A stretch of 64,000 nt of DNA from Streptomyces sp. NBC_00102 (GCF_026343115.1 NZ_JAPEMC010000001.1:3348001-3412000); one strand, 5' to 3'; shown: positions 18,897-28,050, numbered from the stretch's first letter. The notes: generated by a model from the sequence alone, not told the origin. Program-made: numbers and translations.

Positions 18897-19619
18897 TTGG
18901 ACGACGCCAGTTTCGCCGACACCAGTGACCAGGAGCTTCTGGCACAGCACGTGGCGGGCGAGCCGCAAGCCTTCGGTGAGTTGGTGCGGCGCCACAGGGA
19001 CCGCTTATGGGCCGTGGCACTGCGCACTCTGGGGGACCGGGAGGAAGCGGCCGACGCGGTCCAGGACGCCCTCGTCTCCGCGTTCCGGTCCGCCCACACC
19101 TTCAGGGGTCAGTCCGCGGTCACCACCTGGCTGCACCGGATCACGGTGAACGCCTGCCTCGACCGGGCACGCAAGGCCGCCTCACGCAGAACCTCCCCGG
19201 TGGACACCGTGGAGCGCCTCGATCAGCTGTTGGAGCCGCACGAGTCGGCCGAGGCTCCCGCAGAACGACAGGATCTGCACCGTGAGCTGCTGGCCGCGCT
19301 CGCGACACTCCCTCCCGATCAGCGGGCCGCGCTGATCCTCGTGGACATGCATGGATATCCGGTGGCCGAGGCGGCCCTGGTCCTCGATGTACCGAGCGGC
19401 ACGGTGAAGAGCCGATGCGCCCGGGGCCGGGCGAGGCTTCTGCCTCTGCTGGGTCATCTGCGCGGCCGTGACGCCGAGGATGACCCGCCGAAGGGCAAGG
19501 GCCCACCGGGTTCCGAACGGAACCTGTCGCGGAGTCCATCCGTCCCACGAGCATCGGGGCCGGGGGACACGGGAGCGCACAATCCTGCCGCAGTGCAGGG
19601 CGGAGGCGGACACGCATGA
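18897..19619 (+). CDS. sigM: ECF RNA polymerase sigma factor SigM
   Basis: A 240-residue extracytoplasmic-function sigma factor. Region 2 (about residues 15-85) contains GEPQAFGELVRRHRDRLWAVA and the DAVQDALVSAFRSAHTF stretch; region 4 (about 125-180) contains the helix-turn-helix VAEAALVLDVPSGTVKSRCARGRARL. A polar tail of about 50 residues follows. The start is TTG, with a GGGGAACGGGGGG ribosome site. The stop overlaps the next ATG (19616), so translation is coupled to the zinc-type anti-sigma gene. This is the typical sigM position between murJ and trxBA in Streptomyces. Target promoters are not evident. Confidence 0.87.
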   Translation: MDDASFADTSDQELLAQHVAGEPQAFGELVRRHRDRLWAVALRTLGDREEAADAVQDALVSAFRSAHTFRGQSAVTTWLHRITVNACLDRARKAASRRTSPVDTVERLDQLLEPHESAEAPAERQDLHRELLAALATLPPDQRAALILVDMHGYPVAEAALVLDVPSGTVKSRCARGRARLLPLLGHLRGRDAEDDPPKGKGPPGSERNLSRSPSVPRASGPGDTGAHNPAAVQGGGGHA

Positions 19620-20620
19620 CATCAACGACCGACACGACCCAGCACCCGGACGTTTCGGAGATCGCCGACTTCACCGAAGGCATCCTCCCCCTCCCCCGAA
19701 CCGCGGAAATCCGGCGTCACCTCCTCTCGTGCGCACTCTGCGAGGAGGTGCGGTCCTCCCTCGATGAGATCGAGTCCCTGCTCGGGTCGCTGCCGGTGCC
19801 CGCCGCCATGCCGGACGATGTCGCCGCCCGGATCGACGCCGCTCTCGCCGCCGAGGCGGTTCGTGGGCCTTCCACTGCCGTCGTCACCGCTCCGGAGGAA
19901 CTCGATGTTTCACGTGAAACATCGATAGGTGGAACGGAAGGGCCGACAGCACGATGGCCTTCCGAGCCGATGACCGCCGAGCCAATGACCGCTGCGATCC
20001 CCGCTGCGCGAAGGAAGCGCAAGGGGCCGTTGACGTCCCGCTCCACCGCCCGCCCGTCCCCCGCTTCCACGGGACCGGGCAGCCGCTCCTCGACGGCCCG
20101 TCGCCGGATCGCCCTCGGGGCCGCGTTCGGCGCCGGGATTCTGGGCGTGGGCGCCTTCTTCTTCCAGACGTCCGGCGCGACGTCCGGCAAGGCGGCCTCG
20201 GCCGATGCCGCCTCCGAAGCCGTCTCCCCGAATTCCCCGCCGTCGGAGGCCGGTGAGTTCACCGTGGCCACACTCCCCGAGCACGTGCGCAGCCTTCTCC
20301 GGGGCGTTCCCGCGCTGCGGAGCACCGAGGGCACCGAGACCGCCGCGCAGGAAGTGGAGCCCTCCGGAACACCCCTGCTCGGCGATCCGCTGGAAGCGCC
20401 CTCCGTACCTGCCTGCGTCCAGAGGGCGCTGGGACGTAAGGCAACCGTCCTCGGCGTGGAGTCGGGTGAGTACGAGGGGACCGAGACCTATCTCGTGGTG
20501 CTGCCTCACCCCACGGACAGCTCCCTGGTCACCGCATACCTCGTGGATGCGCGATGTGCCACCTCTGACCCCGCCGGTACGGGCTCTCTGATGTTCTCCC
20601 GCCCTTACCCCCGCCCCTGA
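19616..20620 (+). CDS. membrane-anchored ZAS-type anti-sigma factor
   Basis: 334 residues. The N-terminal segment EIADFTEGILPLPRTAEIRRHLLSCALCEE carries the H-x3-C-x2-C signature of zinc-binding anti-sigma domains, near residues 35-45. A long polar linker leads to a single membrane helix (about 160-185), followed by an extracytoplasmic C-terminal domain. It overlaps sigM by four bases and is presumably its cognate regulator, holding SigM inactive at the membrane. A parS site is embedded in-frame in the linker and encodes DVSRETS. The identity of the partner is inferred from linkage. Confidence 0.83.
   Translation: MTSTTDTTQHPDVSEIADFTEGILPLPRTAEIRRHLLSCALCEEVRSSLDEIESLLGSLPVPAAMPDDVAARIDAALAAEAVRGPSTAVVTAPEELDVSRETSIGGTEGPTARWPSEPMTAEPMTAAIPAARRKRKGPLTSRSTARPSPASTGPGSRSSTARRRIALGAAFGAGILGVGAFFFQTSGATSGKAASADAASEAVSPNSPPSEAGEFTVATLPEHVRSLLRGVPALRSTEGTETAAQEVEPSGTPLLGDPLEAPSVPACVQRALGRKATVLGVESGEYEGTETYLVVLPHPTDSSLVTAYLVDARCATSDPAGTGSLMFSRPYPRP
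19906..19921. promoter_or_regulatory. parS: parS site 3, perfect, inside the anti-sigma gene
   Basis: TGTTTCACGTGAAACA, perfect 16-base palindrome, located inside the coding sequence of the SigM anti-sigma factor where it encodes part of the disordered linker. Confidence 0.93.
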
Positions 20621-20647
20621 GGTGCCCCGCGCCACACGGGGAGATCG

Positions 20648-20673
20648 GGAATGCGCGCCCCGTAGGATCCGTT
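20648..20673 (+). promoter_or_regulatory. SigR-dependent promoter of trxBA
   Basis: GGAAT at 20648-20652, an exact 18-base spacer, then GTT at 20671-20673. This is the published SigR consensus (GGAAT-N18-GTT), located 71 bases before the trxB start. SigR is the thiol-oxidative-stress sigma factor of Streptomyces and trxBA is a classical target. The match is seen; the activity is inferred. Confidence 0.85.
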
Positions 20674-20743
20674 GGGTGGGGTGAGAGTCGTTGAACCGAC
20701 CACCTCAGACAGTAGGCAGACCGCAGAGACGAGGAAGACACCC

Positions 20744-21715
20744 GTGAGCGACGTCCGTAATGTGATCATCATCGGCTCCGGGCCGGCTGGATACACGGCC
20801 GCCCTGTACACCGCTCGCGCCTCGTTGAAGCCCCTGGTCTTCGAGGGTGCCGTCACGGCCGGTGGTGCGTTGATGAACACCACCGACGTGGAGAACTTCC
20901 CCGGGTTCCAGGACGGGATCATGGGTCCCGACCTCATGGACAACATGCGTGCCCAGGCCGAGCGTTTCGGCGCGGAACTGGTTCCGGACGACGTGGTGTC
21001 CGTGGATCTGACCAGCGAGATCAAGACGGTCACCGACACGGCTGGCACGGTCCACCGTGCCAAGGCCGTCATCGTGACCACCGGCTCCCAGCACCGGAAG
21101 CTCGGTCTGCCGAACGAGGACGCTCTCTCCGGACGTGGCGTCTCCTGGTGCGCCACCTGCGACGGGTTCTTCTTCAAGGACCAGGACATCGCGGTGATCG
21201 GCGGCGGCGACACCGCCATGGAGGAGGCGACCTTCCTCAGCCGCTTCGCGAAGTCGGTCACGATCGTCCACCGCCGTGACACCCTCCGCGCGTCCAAGAC
21301 GATGCAGGACCGCGCCTTCGCCGACCCGAAGATCAGCTTCGCCTGGGACAGCGAGGTTGCCGGGGTCAACGGTGAGCAGAAGCTGTCCGGTCTGACCCTG
21401 CGCAACACCAAGACCGGAGAGACCTCCGAGCTGGCGGTCACAGGCCTCTTCATCGCCGTCGGTCACGACCCGCGGACCGAACTCTTCAAGGGTCAGCTCG
21501 ACCTCGACGAAGAGGGCTACCTCAAGGTCCAGGCTCCCTCGACGCGTACCAACATCGAGGGTGTCTTCGGTGCCGGCGACGTGGTCGACCACACCTACCG
21601 TCAGGCCATCACCGCGGCCGGCACGGGTTGCTCGGCCGCCCTCGACGCCGAGCGCTTCCTCGCCGCCCTGTCGGACGAGAAGGCCGCCGAGCCGGAGAAG
21701 ACTCCCGCCGTCTGA
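20744..21715 (+). CDS. trxB: thioredoxin-disulfide reductase
   Basis: A 323-residue FAD/NADPH flavoprotein that reduces thioredoxin. The FAD-binding motif [14 protein letters not shown] is at residues 7-20. The redox-active CATC (Cys136, Cys139) is within [11 protein letters not shown]. The NADPH-binding motif [14 protein letters not shown] follows, and the C-terminal FAD contact [19 protein letters not shown] at 20744 is preferred over an earlier GTG because GAGGAAG lies just upstream and the protein then begins at the usual place. It forms an operon with trxA (45-base gap) and is preceded by a SigR promoter, so it should be induced by disulfide stress. Confidence 0.95.
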   Translation: MSDVRNVIIIGSGPAGYTAALYTARASLKPLVFEGAVTAGGALMNTTDVENFPGFQDGIMGPDLMDNMRAQAERFGAELVPDDVVSVDLTSEIKTVTDTAGTVHRAKAVIVTTGSQHRKLGLPNEDALSGRGVSWCATCDGFFFKDQDIAVIGGGDTAMEEATFLSRFAKSVTIVHRRDTLRASKTMQDRAFADPKISFAWDSEVAGVNGEQKLSGLTLRNTKTGETSELAVTGLFIAVGHDPRTELFKGQLDLDEEGYLKVQAPSTRTNIEGVFGAGDVVDHTYRQAITAAGTGCSAALDAERFLAALSDEKAAEPEKTPAV

Positions 21716-21759
21716 ACAGTTCCACCCTCACCCACCCCCCTGTAAGTAAGGAGTCCGCC

Positions 21760-22092
21760 GTGGCCGGCGCGCTGAAGAACGTTACTGACGCTACTTTCGA
21801 GGCAGAGGTCCTGAAGAACGACAAGCCCGTTCTCGTCGACTTCTGGGCTGCCTGGTGCGGCCCGTGCCGCCAGATCGCCCCCTCCCTGGAGGCCATCGCG
21901 GCTGAGCACGGCGAGATCGAGATCGTGAAGCTCAACATCGACGAGAACCCGGACACCGCCGCCAAGTACGGCGTGATGTCCATTCCGACCCTCAACGTCT
22001 ACCAGGGCGGCGAGGTGGCCAAGACGATCGTCGGTGCCAAGCCCAAGGCCGCGATCCTTCGCGACCTCGAGGACTTCCTCGTCTCGGAATAA
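21760..22092 (+). CDS. trxA: thioredoxin
   Basis: A 110-residue classical thioredoxin with the active site WCGPC at residues 32-36 and the conserved cis-proline segment MSIPTLNVYQGG. It donates electrons to ribonucleotide reductase and other disulfide enzymes and is itself reduced by the TrxB encoded upstream. The start is GTG with an AAGGAG ribosome site 6-7 bases ahead. It ends the trxBA operon; a parS site and a hairpin follow within 80 bases. Confidence 0.95.
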   Translation: MAGALKNVTDATFEAEVLKNDKPVLVDFWAAWCGPCRQIAPSLEAIAAEHGEIEIVKLNIDENPDTAAKYGVMSIPTLNVYQGGEVAKTIVGAKPKAAILRDLEDFLVSE

Positions 22093-22128
22093 GCCTCTCG
22101 TTCCGTGCTCTCCACGCCGCACGGAAGA

Positions 22129-22144
22129 TGTTTCACGTGAAACG
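22129..22144. promoter_or_regulatory. parS: parS site 4
   Basis: TGTTTCACGTGAAACG, 15 of 16 matches to the parS consensus, in the convergent gap between trxA and the GNAT gene. It overlaps the first bases of a terminator hairpin. Confidence 0.9.
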
Positions 22145-22173
22145 GGTCGGCCTCATGAAGAGGCCGACCCGTT
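22141..22173. terminator. hairpin terminator between trxA and GNAT gene
   Basis: Perfect 14-bp arms (22141-22154 and 22160-22173) with a 5-base loop, between convergent genes, so probably bidirectional. Its left arm overlaps parS site 4. Confidence 0.7.
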
Positions 22174-22211
22174 CTGCTGTGCTCGAACCGTCCTCGGCCC
22201 CGGCACCCGTA

Positions 22212-22829
22212 TCAGAGCGGCCGGAGCACAGGGTCCTTCTGCACCACTCCCAGCAGCCGGTCCAGGGCCAGCTCGACGTCTTCCCGCCAGGAGAGCGTCG
22301 TACGCAGATCCAGTCGCAGCCGCGGATGAACCGGGTGCGGCCGCACCGTCTTGAAACCGACCGCCAGAAGGTGATCCGCCGGGAGAAGGCAGGCGGGTTC
22401 CTTCCACCGCGCCTCACCGAACGCCTCGATGGCTTTGAAGCCCCGCTGCAGCAGGTCCTTCGCCACCGTCTGGACCATGACCCTTCCCAGCCCGTGACGT
22501 TGGTGTGCCGGGTCGATCCAGCCGGTGATCAGCTGGACCGCGTCCGGTGAGACCGGGCTCGTGGGAAAGGCCATGGAACGCGGTACATAAGCAGGCGGGG
22601 CATAGAGCACGTACCCCACCGGCACATCGTCGACGAGGACCAGACGGCCGCAGGAACCCCATTCCAGGAGAACGGCGGAGAGCCAGGACTCCTTGGCCGA
22701 CTCCGTGGTGTCCGCCTTGATCGCGGCGTCCTCCCTGACGGGGTCCAGCTCCCAGAAAACACAGGACCGACAGCGACTGGGGAGATCCGAAAGATTGTCC
22801 AGGGTGAGCGGTACGAGCCGACGCCCCAT
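22212..22829 (-). CDS. GNAT-family N-acetyltransferase
   Basis: A 205-residue GNAT-fold protein. The N-terminal part holds a CRSC motif (LPSRCRSCVFWE, about residues 17-28). The acetyl-CoA region is ITGWIDPAHQRHGLGRVMVQ, with the R/Q-x2-G-x-G/A-type pyrophosphate loop RHGLGR at about residue 111. The acceptor substrate is unknown. Orthologues occur next to parB in Streptomyces. It reads from its own start and lies downstream of the parB terminator on the same strand. No strong ribosome site was seen apart from a weak GAGGGAT before the start. Confidence 0.78.
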   Translation of the reverse strand: MGRRLVPLTLDNLSDLPSRCRSCVFWELDPVREDAAIKADTTESAKESWLSAVLLEWGSCGRLVLVDDVPVGYVLYAPPAYVPRSMAFPTSPVSPDAVQLITGWIDPAHQRHGLGRVMVQTVAKDLLQRGFKAIEAFGEARWKEPACLLPADHLLAVGFKTVRPHPVHPRLRLDLRTTLSWREDVELALDRLLGVVQKDPVLRPL

Positions 22830-22917
22830 GAAGGCGATCCCTCACTTCCTTGGATCCCGGGAGATACGCCCTACCAGAACGCATCGTAACCACGCAGAGA
22901 GGGAGCGCATACCCGGG

Positions 22918-22960
22918 AATGAGCAAAGGACGGGCCTTTGAGGCCCGTCCTTTGCTCATT
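22918..22960 (-). terminator. strong hairpin terminator after parB
   Basis: Perfect 20-bp arms (22918-22937 and 22941-22960) with a 3-base loop, 11 bases after the parB stop codon. This is the longest perfect stem near parAB and separates the operon from the GNAT gene. Confidence 0.8.
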
Positions 22961-22971
22961 GCCCGAAGTCG

Positions 22972-24048
22972 TCAGTCGGCCGCTTCGTCCTCCGCCTGCT
23001 TGACGGAGGCACCGCGCTCCAGCACGCGCCCCTCACCCGGCGCGAGACTGCCGAGAATGCGGTCCAGATCCTCCATCGAGGCGAACTCGACGACGATCTT
23101 CCCCTTCTTCTGGCCGAGGTCGACCTTCACCCGCGTCTCGAACCGGTCGGAGAGGCGTGACGCCAGATCACTCAGCGCGGGAGAGACCAGACTTCCTGCC
23201 CTCGGACCCTTCGGCTTCGCGGGGCGGTCACTCTTGGACTCCATGACCTTGACGATTTCCTCGGTCGACCGCACCGAGAGCCCTTCGCGAACGATGCGCC
23301 GGGCGAGCTCCTCCTGCGCCTCGGGCTCCTCGAGGGAGAGCAGAGCGCGCGCATGCCCGGCCGAAAGGACCCCGGCGGCCACCCGGCTCCGCACGGAGAG
23401 GGGCAGACGCAACAGCCGCAGGGTGTTCGAGACCTGGGGTCGCGAGCGGCCGATCCGGTCGGCCAGCTGCTCCTGAGTGCAGTTGAACTCCTTGAGCAGC
23501 TGCGAGTAAGCGGCTGCCTCCTCCAGCGGATTGAGCTGAGCCCGGTGCAGGTTCTCCAGGAGCGCGTCCAGCAGAAGCTTGTCGTCGTCGGTCTCCCGGA
23601 CGATCGCGGGGATGCGCTCCAGGCCTGCCTCGCGGCTGGCCCGTAGACGCCGCTCACCCATGATGAGCTCGTAGCTGTCGGTCCCCACCTGGCGTACGAC
23701 GACGGGCTGGAGCAGGCCCACCTCCTTGATGGAGACGATCAGCTCGTCGAGCGCCGCCTCGTCGAACACCTCACGCGGCTGCTGCGGGTTGGGGCGGATC
23801 GACTCCGGCAGCAGCTCGGCGAAGTACGCACCGACCGCCACCGGCTCCGACTGCTCCACCGCCGGCTCCGCCGACTTCGGCTCGGGCACCAGAGGGCCGT
23901 TCGACAGTGCGGACAGCTTCGCGGCCGGTACTCCCCGCTCCGCCGCCAGCACCTGACCGGCACCGGTCGGCGCCACCTGCTTCTCGGAAGGAGCTGCGGG
24001 AATCAGCGCAGCGAGCCCACGCCCCAGCCCTCGACGACGGTCACTCAC
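22972..24048 (-). CDS. parB: chromosome-partitioning protein ParB
   Basis: A 358-residue centromere-binding protein and CTPase that loads on parS and bridges origin-proximal DNA. The N-terminal RRRGLGRGLAALIP is the ParA-contact motif. The ParB/Srx CTP-binding domain contains IRPNPQQPREVFDE and MGERRLRASRE (GERR at 131-134). A helix-turn-helix at about 185-210 (EQLADRIGRSRPQVSNTLRLL) follows, then a C-terminal dimerisation domain. Six parS copies lie in this window. The start overlaps the parA stop, so translation is coupled. Confidence 0.96.
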   Translation of the reverse strand: MSDRRRGLGRGLAALIPAAPSEKQVAPTGAGQVLAAERGVPAAKLSALSNGPLVPEPKSAEPAVEQSEPVAVGAYFAELLPESIRPNPQQPREVFDEAALDELIVSIKEVGLLQPVVVRQVGTDSYELIMGERRLRASREAGLERIPAIVRETDDDKLLLDALLENLHRAQLNPLEEAAAYSQLLKEFNCTQEQLADRIGRSRPQVSNTLRLLRLPLSVRSRVAAGVLSAGHARALLSLEEPEAQEELARRIVREGLSVRSTEEIVKVMESKSDRPAKPKGPRAGSLVSPALSDLASRLSDRFETRVKVDLGQKKGKIVVEFASMEDLDRILGSLAPGEGRVLERGASVKQAEDEAAD

Positions 24049-25121
24049 TGGATGCCCTCCGAAATGCTCCGCTGGGTGCTCTGATTGCCCACGTGCGCTG
24101 GCTGGGGCTCGTACCGCACTCCGACGCCCCGCAGCGCGATCTCACGCGCTGCCTCAAGGTACGACAGCGATCCGCTCGATCCCGGATCGTACGTCAGAAC
24201 GGTCTGTCCGTAGCTGGGAGCCTCCGAGATGCGTACGGACCTCGGAATGCTCGTACGCAGCACCTCTTTTCCGAAGTGGCTGCGCACCTCCTCCGCGACC
24301 TGGGAGGCGAGGCGAGTCCTGCCGTCGTACATGGTCAGCAGGATCGTGGACACGTGGAGGTCCGGGTTGAGGTGTCCCCGAACGAGTTCGACGTTCCGGA
24401 GTAGCTGGCCCAGGCCTTCCAGCGCGTAGTACTCGCACTGAATGGGAATCAGCACCTCGGCACCGGCAACCATCGCATTGACCGTCAGCAGCCCCAGAGA
24501 GGGCGGGCAGTCGATGAGGACGTAGTCGAGCGGCTGCTCGTACGCCTGAATGGCGCGCTGGAGACGGCTCTCGCGTGCCACCAGGGAGACCAGCTCGATC
24601 TCGGCACCGGCGAGATCGATGGTGGCGGGAGCGCAGAAGAGACCCTCCACGTCCGGGACGGGCTGTACGACTTCGGAGAGCGGCATGCTCTCCACCAGAA
24701 CGTCGTACACCGAAGGGACTTCGGCGTGGTGGTCGATCCCCAGAGCCGTCGAGGCGTTTCCCTGCGGATCGAGGTCGATCACCAGGACGCGGGCGCCGTG
24801 CAGAGCGAGCGAGGCGGCAAGGTTGACGGTCGACGTCGTCTTGCCCACACCGCCCTTCTGGTTGGCGACCACCATGACGCGCGTCCGGTCAGGGCGTGGC
24901 AGACCCTCGCCGGCACGGCCCAGGGCCTCCACCGCCAGCTGGGCCGCACGACCAATAGGAGTGTCATCCATCGGCGGCGGTGTTTCACGTGAAACACCGT
25001 CCCCCAGGGATTCGGTACGGGGACCGGGGACCGGATCGGTCATCGGTCCCGCGATGTTGGCGTCGGACCGCAAGGATTCACTCTCCTCGACTTCAGGCTC
25101 GCAATAGGCAGAGCCTGCCAT
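24045..25121 (-). CDS. parA: chromosome-partitioning ATPase ParA
   Basis: About 358 residues; a deviant-Walker ATPase that moves ParB complexes toward hyphal tips during Streptomyces growth and sporulation. The Walker A motif QKGGVGKTT is at about 88-96. The switch regions include DLDPQGNAS and the Walker B-like VLIDCPPSLG. The N-terminal 75 residues are a polar extension. ATG at 25121 was chosen for the expected Streptomyces length; an upstream in-frame ATG at 25301 would translate through a parS site and low-complexity sequence. parS site 5 lies within the gene and encodes residues 42-47 (GVSRET). Confidence 0.93.
   Translation of the reverse strand: MAGSAYCEPEVEESESLRSDANIAGPMTDPVPGPRTESLGDGVSRETPPPMDDTPIGRAAQLAVEALGRAGEGLPRPDRTRVMVVANQKGGVGKTTSTVNLAASLALHGARVLVIDLDPQGNASTALGIDHHAEVPSVYDVLVESMPLSEVVQPVPDVEGLFCAPATIDLAGAEIELVSLVARESRLQRAIQAYEQPLDYVLIDCPPSLGLLTVNAMVAGAEVLIPIQCEYYALEGLGQLLRNVELVRGHLNPDLHVSTILLTMYDGRTRLASQVAEEVRSHFGKEVLRTSIPRSVRISEAPSYGQTVLTYDPGSSGSLSYLEAAREIALRGVGVRYEPQPAHVGNQSTQRSISEGIQ
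24981..24996. promoter_or_regulatory. parS: parS site 5, perfect, inside parA
   Basis: TGTTTCACGTGAAACA, perfect, within the coding sequence for the ParA N-terminal extension. Confidence 0.93.
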
Positions 25122-25432
25122 GCTTTCGGGGTTGTGAACCAGCGAGGCCCGCAGTTCTGTGGATGGCTCCACCGATGTGGACAACTTGGTAGCTCGTTCG
25201 GGGTTGCGGTCCCGCGGCGTGGCGGCCGCACGGCCACGGCCGATGATTCCCTGCAACAGAGAGCGACGTTTCACGTGAAACACGATGCCTCTGCGGGGCA
25301 ACTACCCAGCACCGACACTCCGCGTGGAGAGCCGAGGGCTACGTCTGTGGAGCATCGAGCCGCAAGCCGACAGACCGGCCCCCGGTGATGATTCTTCCCG
25401 GGCGCCCCCCTGCCCCGGCCGTCGAAACCGAT
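25122..25432. promoter_or_regulatory. parAB upstream region
   Basis: About 310 bases between the rsmG stop and the parA start, without a convincing gene. It should hold the parAB promoters; no clear -35/-10 pair could be fixed. It contains parS site 6, so ParB could autoregulate the operon. Confidence 0.5.
25267..25282. promoter_or_regulatory. parS: parS site 6, upstream of parA
   Basis: CGTTTCACGTGAAACA, 15 of 16 matches, 146 bases upstream of the parA start. Confidence 0.9.
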
Positions 25433-26149
25433 TCAGCGCCGGCGGCGCGTCCGTCCTACCCGGGCAGCCTTGGCCCGCTTTGCGGCGAACCTCACACCGC
25501 CCGGGCTCTCGCCCACGACCACACGGACCACCGTCGTCGTGGGGTCCACCACACCGGCCCCGGCGTGCAGCACCTCGGTCTCCACCACGCCCAGCTTGCT
25601 CAGCGCGGCGCGCGCGCCGTTGATCTCCTCTTCGGCGGTGTCACCCTTGAGCGCCAGCATCTCGCCGTACGGCCGCAGCAGCGGCACGCCCCAGCCGGCG
25701 AGGCGATCCAGCGGTGCGACCGCCCGTGCCGTGACGACGTGGACCGGCTGTAGCTTCCCCAGTACTTCTTCGGCCCGGCCCCGTACGACCGTCACATGGT
25801 CGAGTCCGAGCAGTTCCACGACCTCCTGGAGAAAGTTCGTCCTCCGGAGCAGCGGTTCCAGCAGGGTGATCTTCAGGTCGGGCCGCACCAGAGCCAGCGG
25901 GATTCCCGGCAGACCGGCCCCGGAACCCACGTCGCACACCGTCACGTCCTGGGGGACCACCTCGGAGAGCACGGCGCAGTTCAGCAGGTGCCGCTCCCAC
26001 AGACGTGGAACCTCACGCGGACCGATCAGTCCACGCTTGACGCCCGCGTCCGCAAGCAGCTCCGCGTACCGTACGGCTTCCGGGAAGAACTCGCCGAATA
26101 CCGCCTGGGCCGCCTCGGGTGCCTGAGGGAGCGCTGCTTCCTCCGTCAC
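25433..26149 (-). CDS. rsmG: 16S rRNA (guanine-527-N7)-methyltransferase
   Basis: A 238-residue SAM-dependent methyltransferase (GidB/RsmG), which methylates G527 of 16S rRNA; loss of it gives low-level streptomycin resistance in Streptomyces. The SAM-binding motif VCDVGSGAGLPGIPLAL is at about residues 70-86, then VTVVRGRAEE and VVTARAVAPLDRL. The C-terminus is Arg-rich (KAARVGRTRRRR). It lies between jag and parA in the standard order. The start is not preceded by a perfect ribosome site but fits the family. Confidence 0.95.
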   Translation of the reverse strand: MTEEAALPQAPEAAQAVFGEFFPEAVRYAELLADAGVKRGLIGPREVPRLWERHLLNCAVLSEVVPQDVTVCDVGSGAGLPGIPLALVRPDLKITLLEPLLRRTNFLQEVVELLGLDHVTVVRGRAEEVLGKLQPVHVVTARAVAPLDRLAGWGVPLLRPYGEMLALKGDTAEEEINGARAALSKLGVVETEVLHAGAGVVDPTTTVVRVVVGESPGGVRFAAKRAKAARVGRTRRRR

Positions 26150-26257
26150 GGGGACCGTCCTTCCCTACCGCACTAACGCACTGTGGATGGCTGACTATCA
26201 GGCTGACAAAGATCGGCCCCGCCTGCGAACAGACGGGGCCGACAGAACATGTTCCGG

Positions 26258-26767
26258 TCAGGCCGGAAGGACGACGACGAAGCGCTGCGGCTCCTCGCCC
26301 TCGGACTCGCTCCGCAGACCGGCTGCCGCGATCGCGTCGTGCACGACCTTGCGCTCGAACGGCGTCATCGGCTCCAGCCGCACCGGCTCACCGGAGCTCT
26401 TGACCTCGTCCGCCGCCTTCGCGCCGAGCGCCGCCAGAACCTCACGCTTCTTGGCACGGAAGCCCGCGATGTCCAGCATCAGACGGCTGCGGTCACCGGT
26501 CTCCCGGTGCACCGCCAGCCGGGTCAGCTCCTGGAGCGCCTCCAGCACCTCACCGTCGCGGCCCACCAGCTTCTGCAGTTCACGCGCCGACTCGCTGATG
26601 ATCGAGACTGCGGCCCGGTCCGCCTCGACGTCCATGTCGATGTCGCCGTCGAGATCGGCGATGTCGAGGAGACCCTCGAGGTAGTCGGCCGCGATCTCGC
26701 CTTCCTGCTCAAGGCGGGTCAGGGTGTCGCTGCCCTCAGCGGCCGTGGAGATGGTGCCTTCCGACAC
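26258..26767 (-). CDS. jag: Jag/KhpB-type RNA-binding protein (KH and R3H domains)
   Basis: 169 residues. The N-terminal half has a KH-type fold (VEADRAAVSIISESARELQKLVGRDGEVL, with the GRDG loop). The C-terminal R3H domain has RSRLMLDIAGFRAKKREVL and PMTPFERKVVHDAIA, including the R-x3-H-type arrangement. It binds RNA and is thought to work with KhpA in cell-envelope gene control. It is encoded 11 bases after yidC on the same strand, inside the rnpA-yidC operon. The start is GTG with an AGGAG site. Confidence 0.92.
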   Translation of the reverse strand: MSEGTISTAAEGSDTLTRLEQEGEIAADYLEGLLDIADLDGDIDMDVEADRAAVSIISESARELQKLVGRDGEVLEALQELTRLAVHRETGDRSRLMLDIAGFRAKKREVLAALGAKAADEVKSSGEPVRLEPMTPFERKVVHDAIAAAGLRSESEGEEPQRFVVVLPA

Positions 26768-26778
26768 GGATGGACTCC

Positions 26779-28047
26779 TTACTTCTTGGACGGGTGCTTG
26801 GGCCGCTGCTGGCCCTTGCGCGGGCCGGACTTTGCCTGGCGTGAGGAGCCCGACGCGGGCTTGCCCGCCGGCTTCGAGTTGTCGTCCTGCTTCTGGAGCG
26901 AGGGCTTCGACTCAGAGGTCTTGGACTCAGGGGTCTCGTCGGAGGCCGATTCCTTGGCCGTCTCGGCCTGACCGGCGGCGGCAGTCCTCTGCGCCTTGCT
27001 CTGCCGCTTGGGCTGGTGGCGCCGCTGCGCAGTGCCCTCGGCCTCCGCCACTGCCGACTCGCTCTTCGCCACGTTCCCGTCCTCCTGGGCTGCGAGGCCC
27101 AGCTTGGAGAGTCCGTTGATGAACTTGCGCTCGATGTCGTTGCGCTCCGAGCCCTTGGCGTAGATGCGCTTGACGGTGTTACGCCGCGTACGGCCCCGAA
27201 CCTCGCCGTGCTGGGTGACGCTCTTCAGCAGTCGCCCGAGGTACTGGTCCTGGGCCTTGCTGCCCGGTGTCGGGTTCTGGTTGATCACGAACATCTGCTG
27301 ACCCATGGTCCAGACGTTGGTGGTCAGCCAGTAGACGAGGACACCGACGGGGAAGTTGATGCCCATCACGGCGAAGATCAGCGGGAAGACGTACATCAGC
27401 ATCTTCTGCTGCTGCATGTACGGGGTCTTCACCGTGAGGTCGACGTTCTTCGTCATCAGCTGGCGCTGGGTGAAGAACTGGGAGGCCGACATCATGACGA
27501 TCATGACCGCCGTGACGACCCGGACGTCCGTGAGGGAAGCGCCGAGCGCCTGCACCTCGGCCGAGCTGTTCATGAACTTCGCCGCGAGCGGGGCACCGAA
27601 GATGTGAGCCTGCCGCGCGCTGTCGAGCAGCGGCTGGTCGATGACGCCGATCGTCTTGCCGTTGGCGATGGCCGCGAGCACGTGGTACAGGGCGAAGAAG
27701 AACGGGGACTGCGCCAGGATCGGAAGGCACGAGGAGAGCGGGTTGGTGCCCGTCTCCTTGTACAGCTTCATCATCTCTTCGGACTGACGCTGCTTGTCGT
27801 TCTTGTAGCGCTCCTGGATCGCCTTCATCTTCGGCTGGAGCACCTGCATGTTCCGCGTCGACTTGATCTGCTTCACGAAAAGCGGGACCAGGCAGATGCG
27901 GATCAGGACCACGAGGGACACGATGGACAGGCCCCAGGCCCAGCCAGTGTCGTCACCGAAGATCGCCCCGTACACCTTGTGGAACTGGACGATCACCCAT
28001 GAGACGGGTGTGGTGATGAATTGGAACAGACTGGCAATCGTGTCCAC
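26779..28047 (-). CDS. yidC: membrane protein insertase YidC
   Basis: A 422-residue Oxa1/YidC insertase. About five hydrophobic segments lie between residues 1 and 250, including FKKxx-type loops and the conserved [23 protein letters not shown] core around helices 2-3, plus [23 protein letters not shown] near the last helix. The C-terminal 150 residues are a long charged Lys/Ser/Glu/Gln-rich cytoplasmic tail typical of actinobacterial YidC. It inserts and folds inner-membrane proteins with or without SecYEG. It is in operon with yidD (4-base gap) and jag. Confidence 0.95.
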   Translation of the reverse strand: MDTIASLFQFITTPVSWVIVQFHKVYGAIFGDDTGWAWGLSIVSLVVLIRICLVPLFVKQIKSTRNMQVLQPKMKAIQERYKNDKQRQSEEMMKLYKETGTNPLSSCLPILAQSPFFFALYHVLAAIANGKTIGVIDQPLLDSARQAHIFGAPLAAKFMNSSAEVQALGASLTDVRVVTAVMIVMMSASQFFTQRQLMTKNVDLTVKTPYMQQQKMLMYVFPLIFAVMGINFPVGVLVYWLTTNVWTMGQQMFVINQNPTPGSKAQDQYLGRLLKSVTQHGEVRGRTRRNTVKRIYAKGSERNDIERKFINGLSKLGLAAQEDGNVAKSESAVAEAEGTAQRRHQPKRQSKAQRTAAAGQAETAKESASDETPESKTSESKPSLQKQDDNSKPAGKPASGSSRQAKSGPRKGQQRPKHPSKK

Positions 28048-28050
28048 TAA

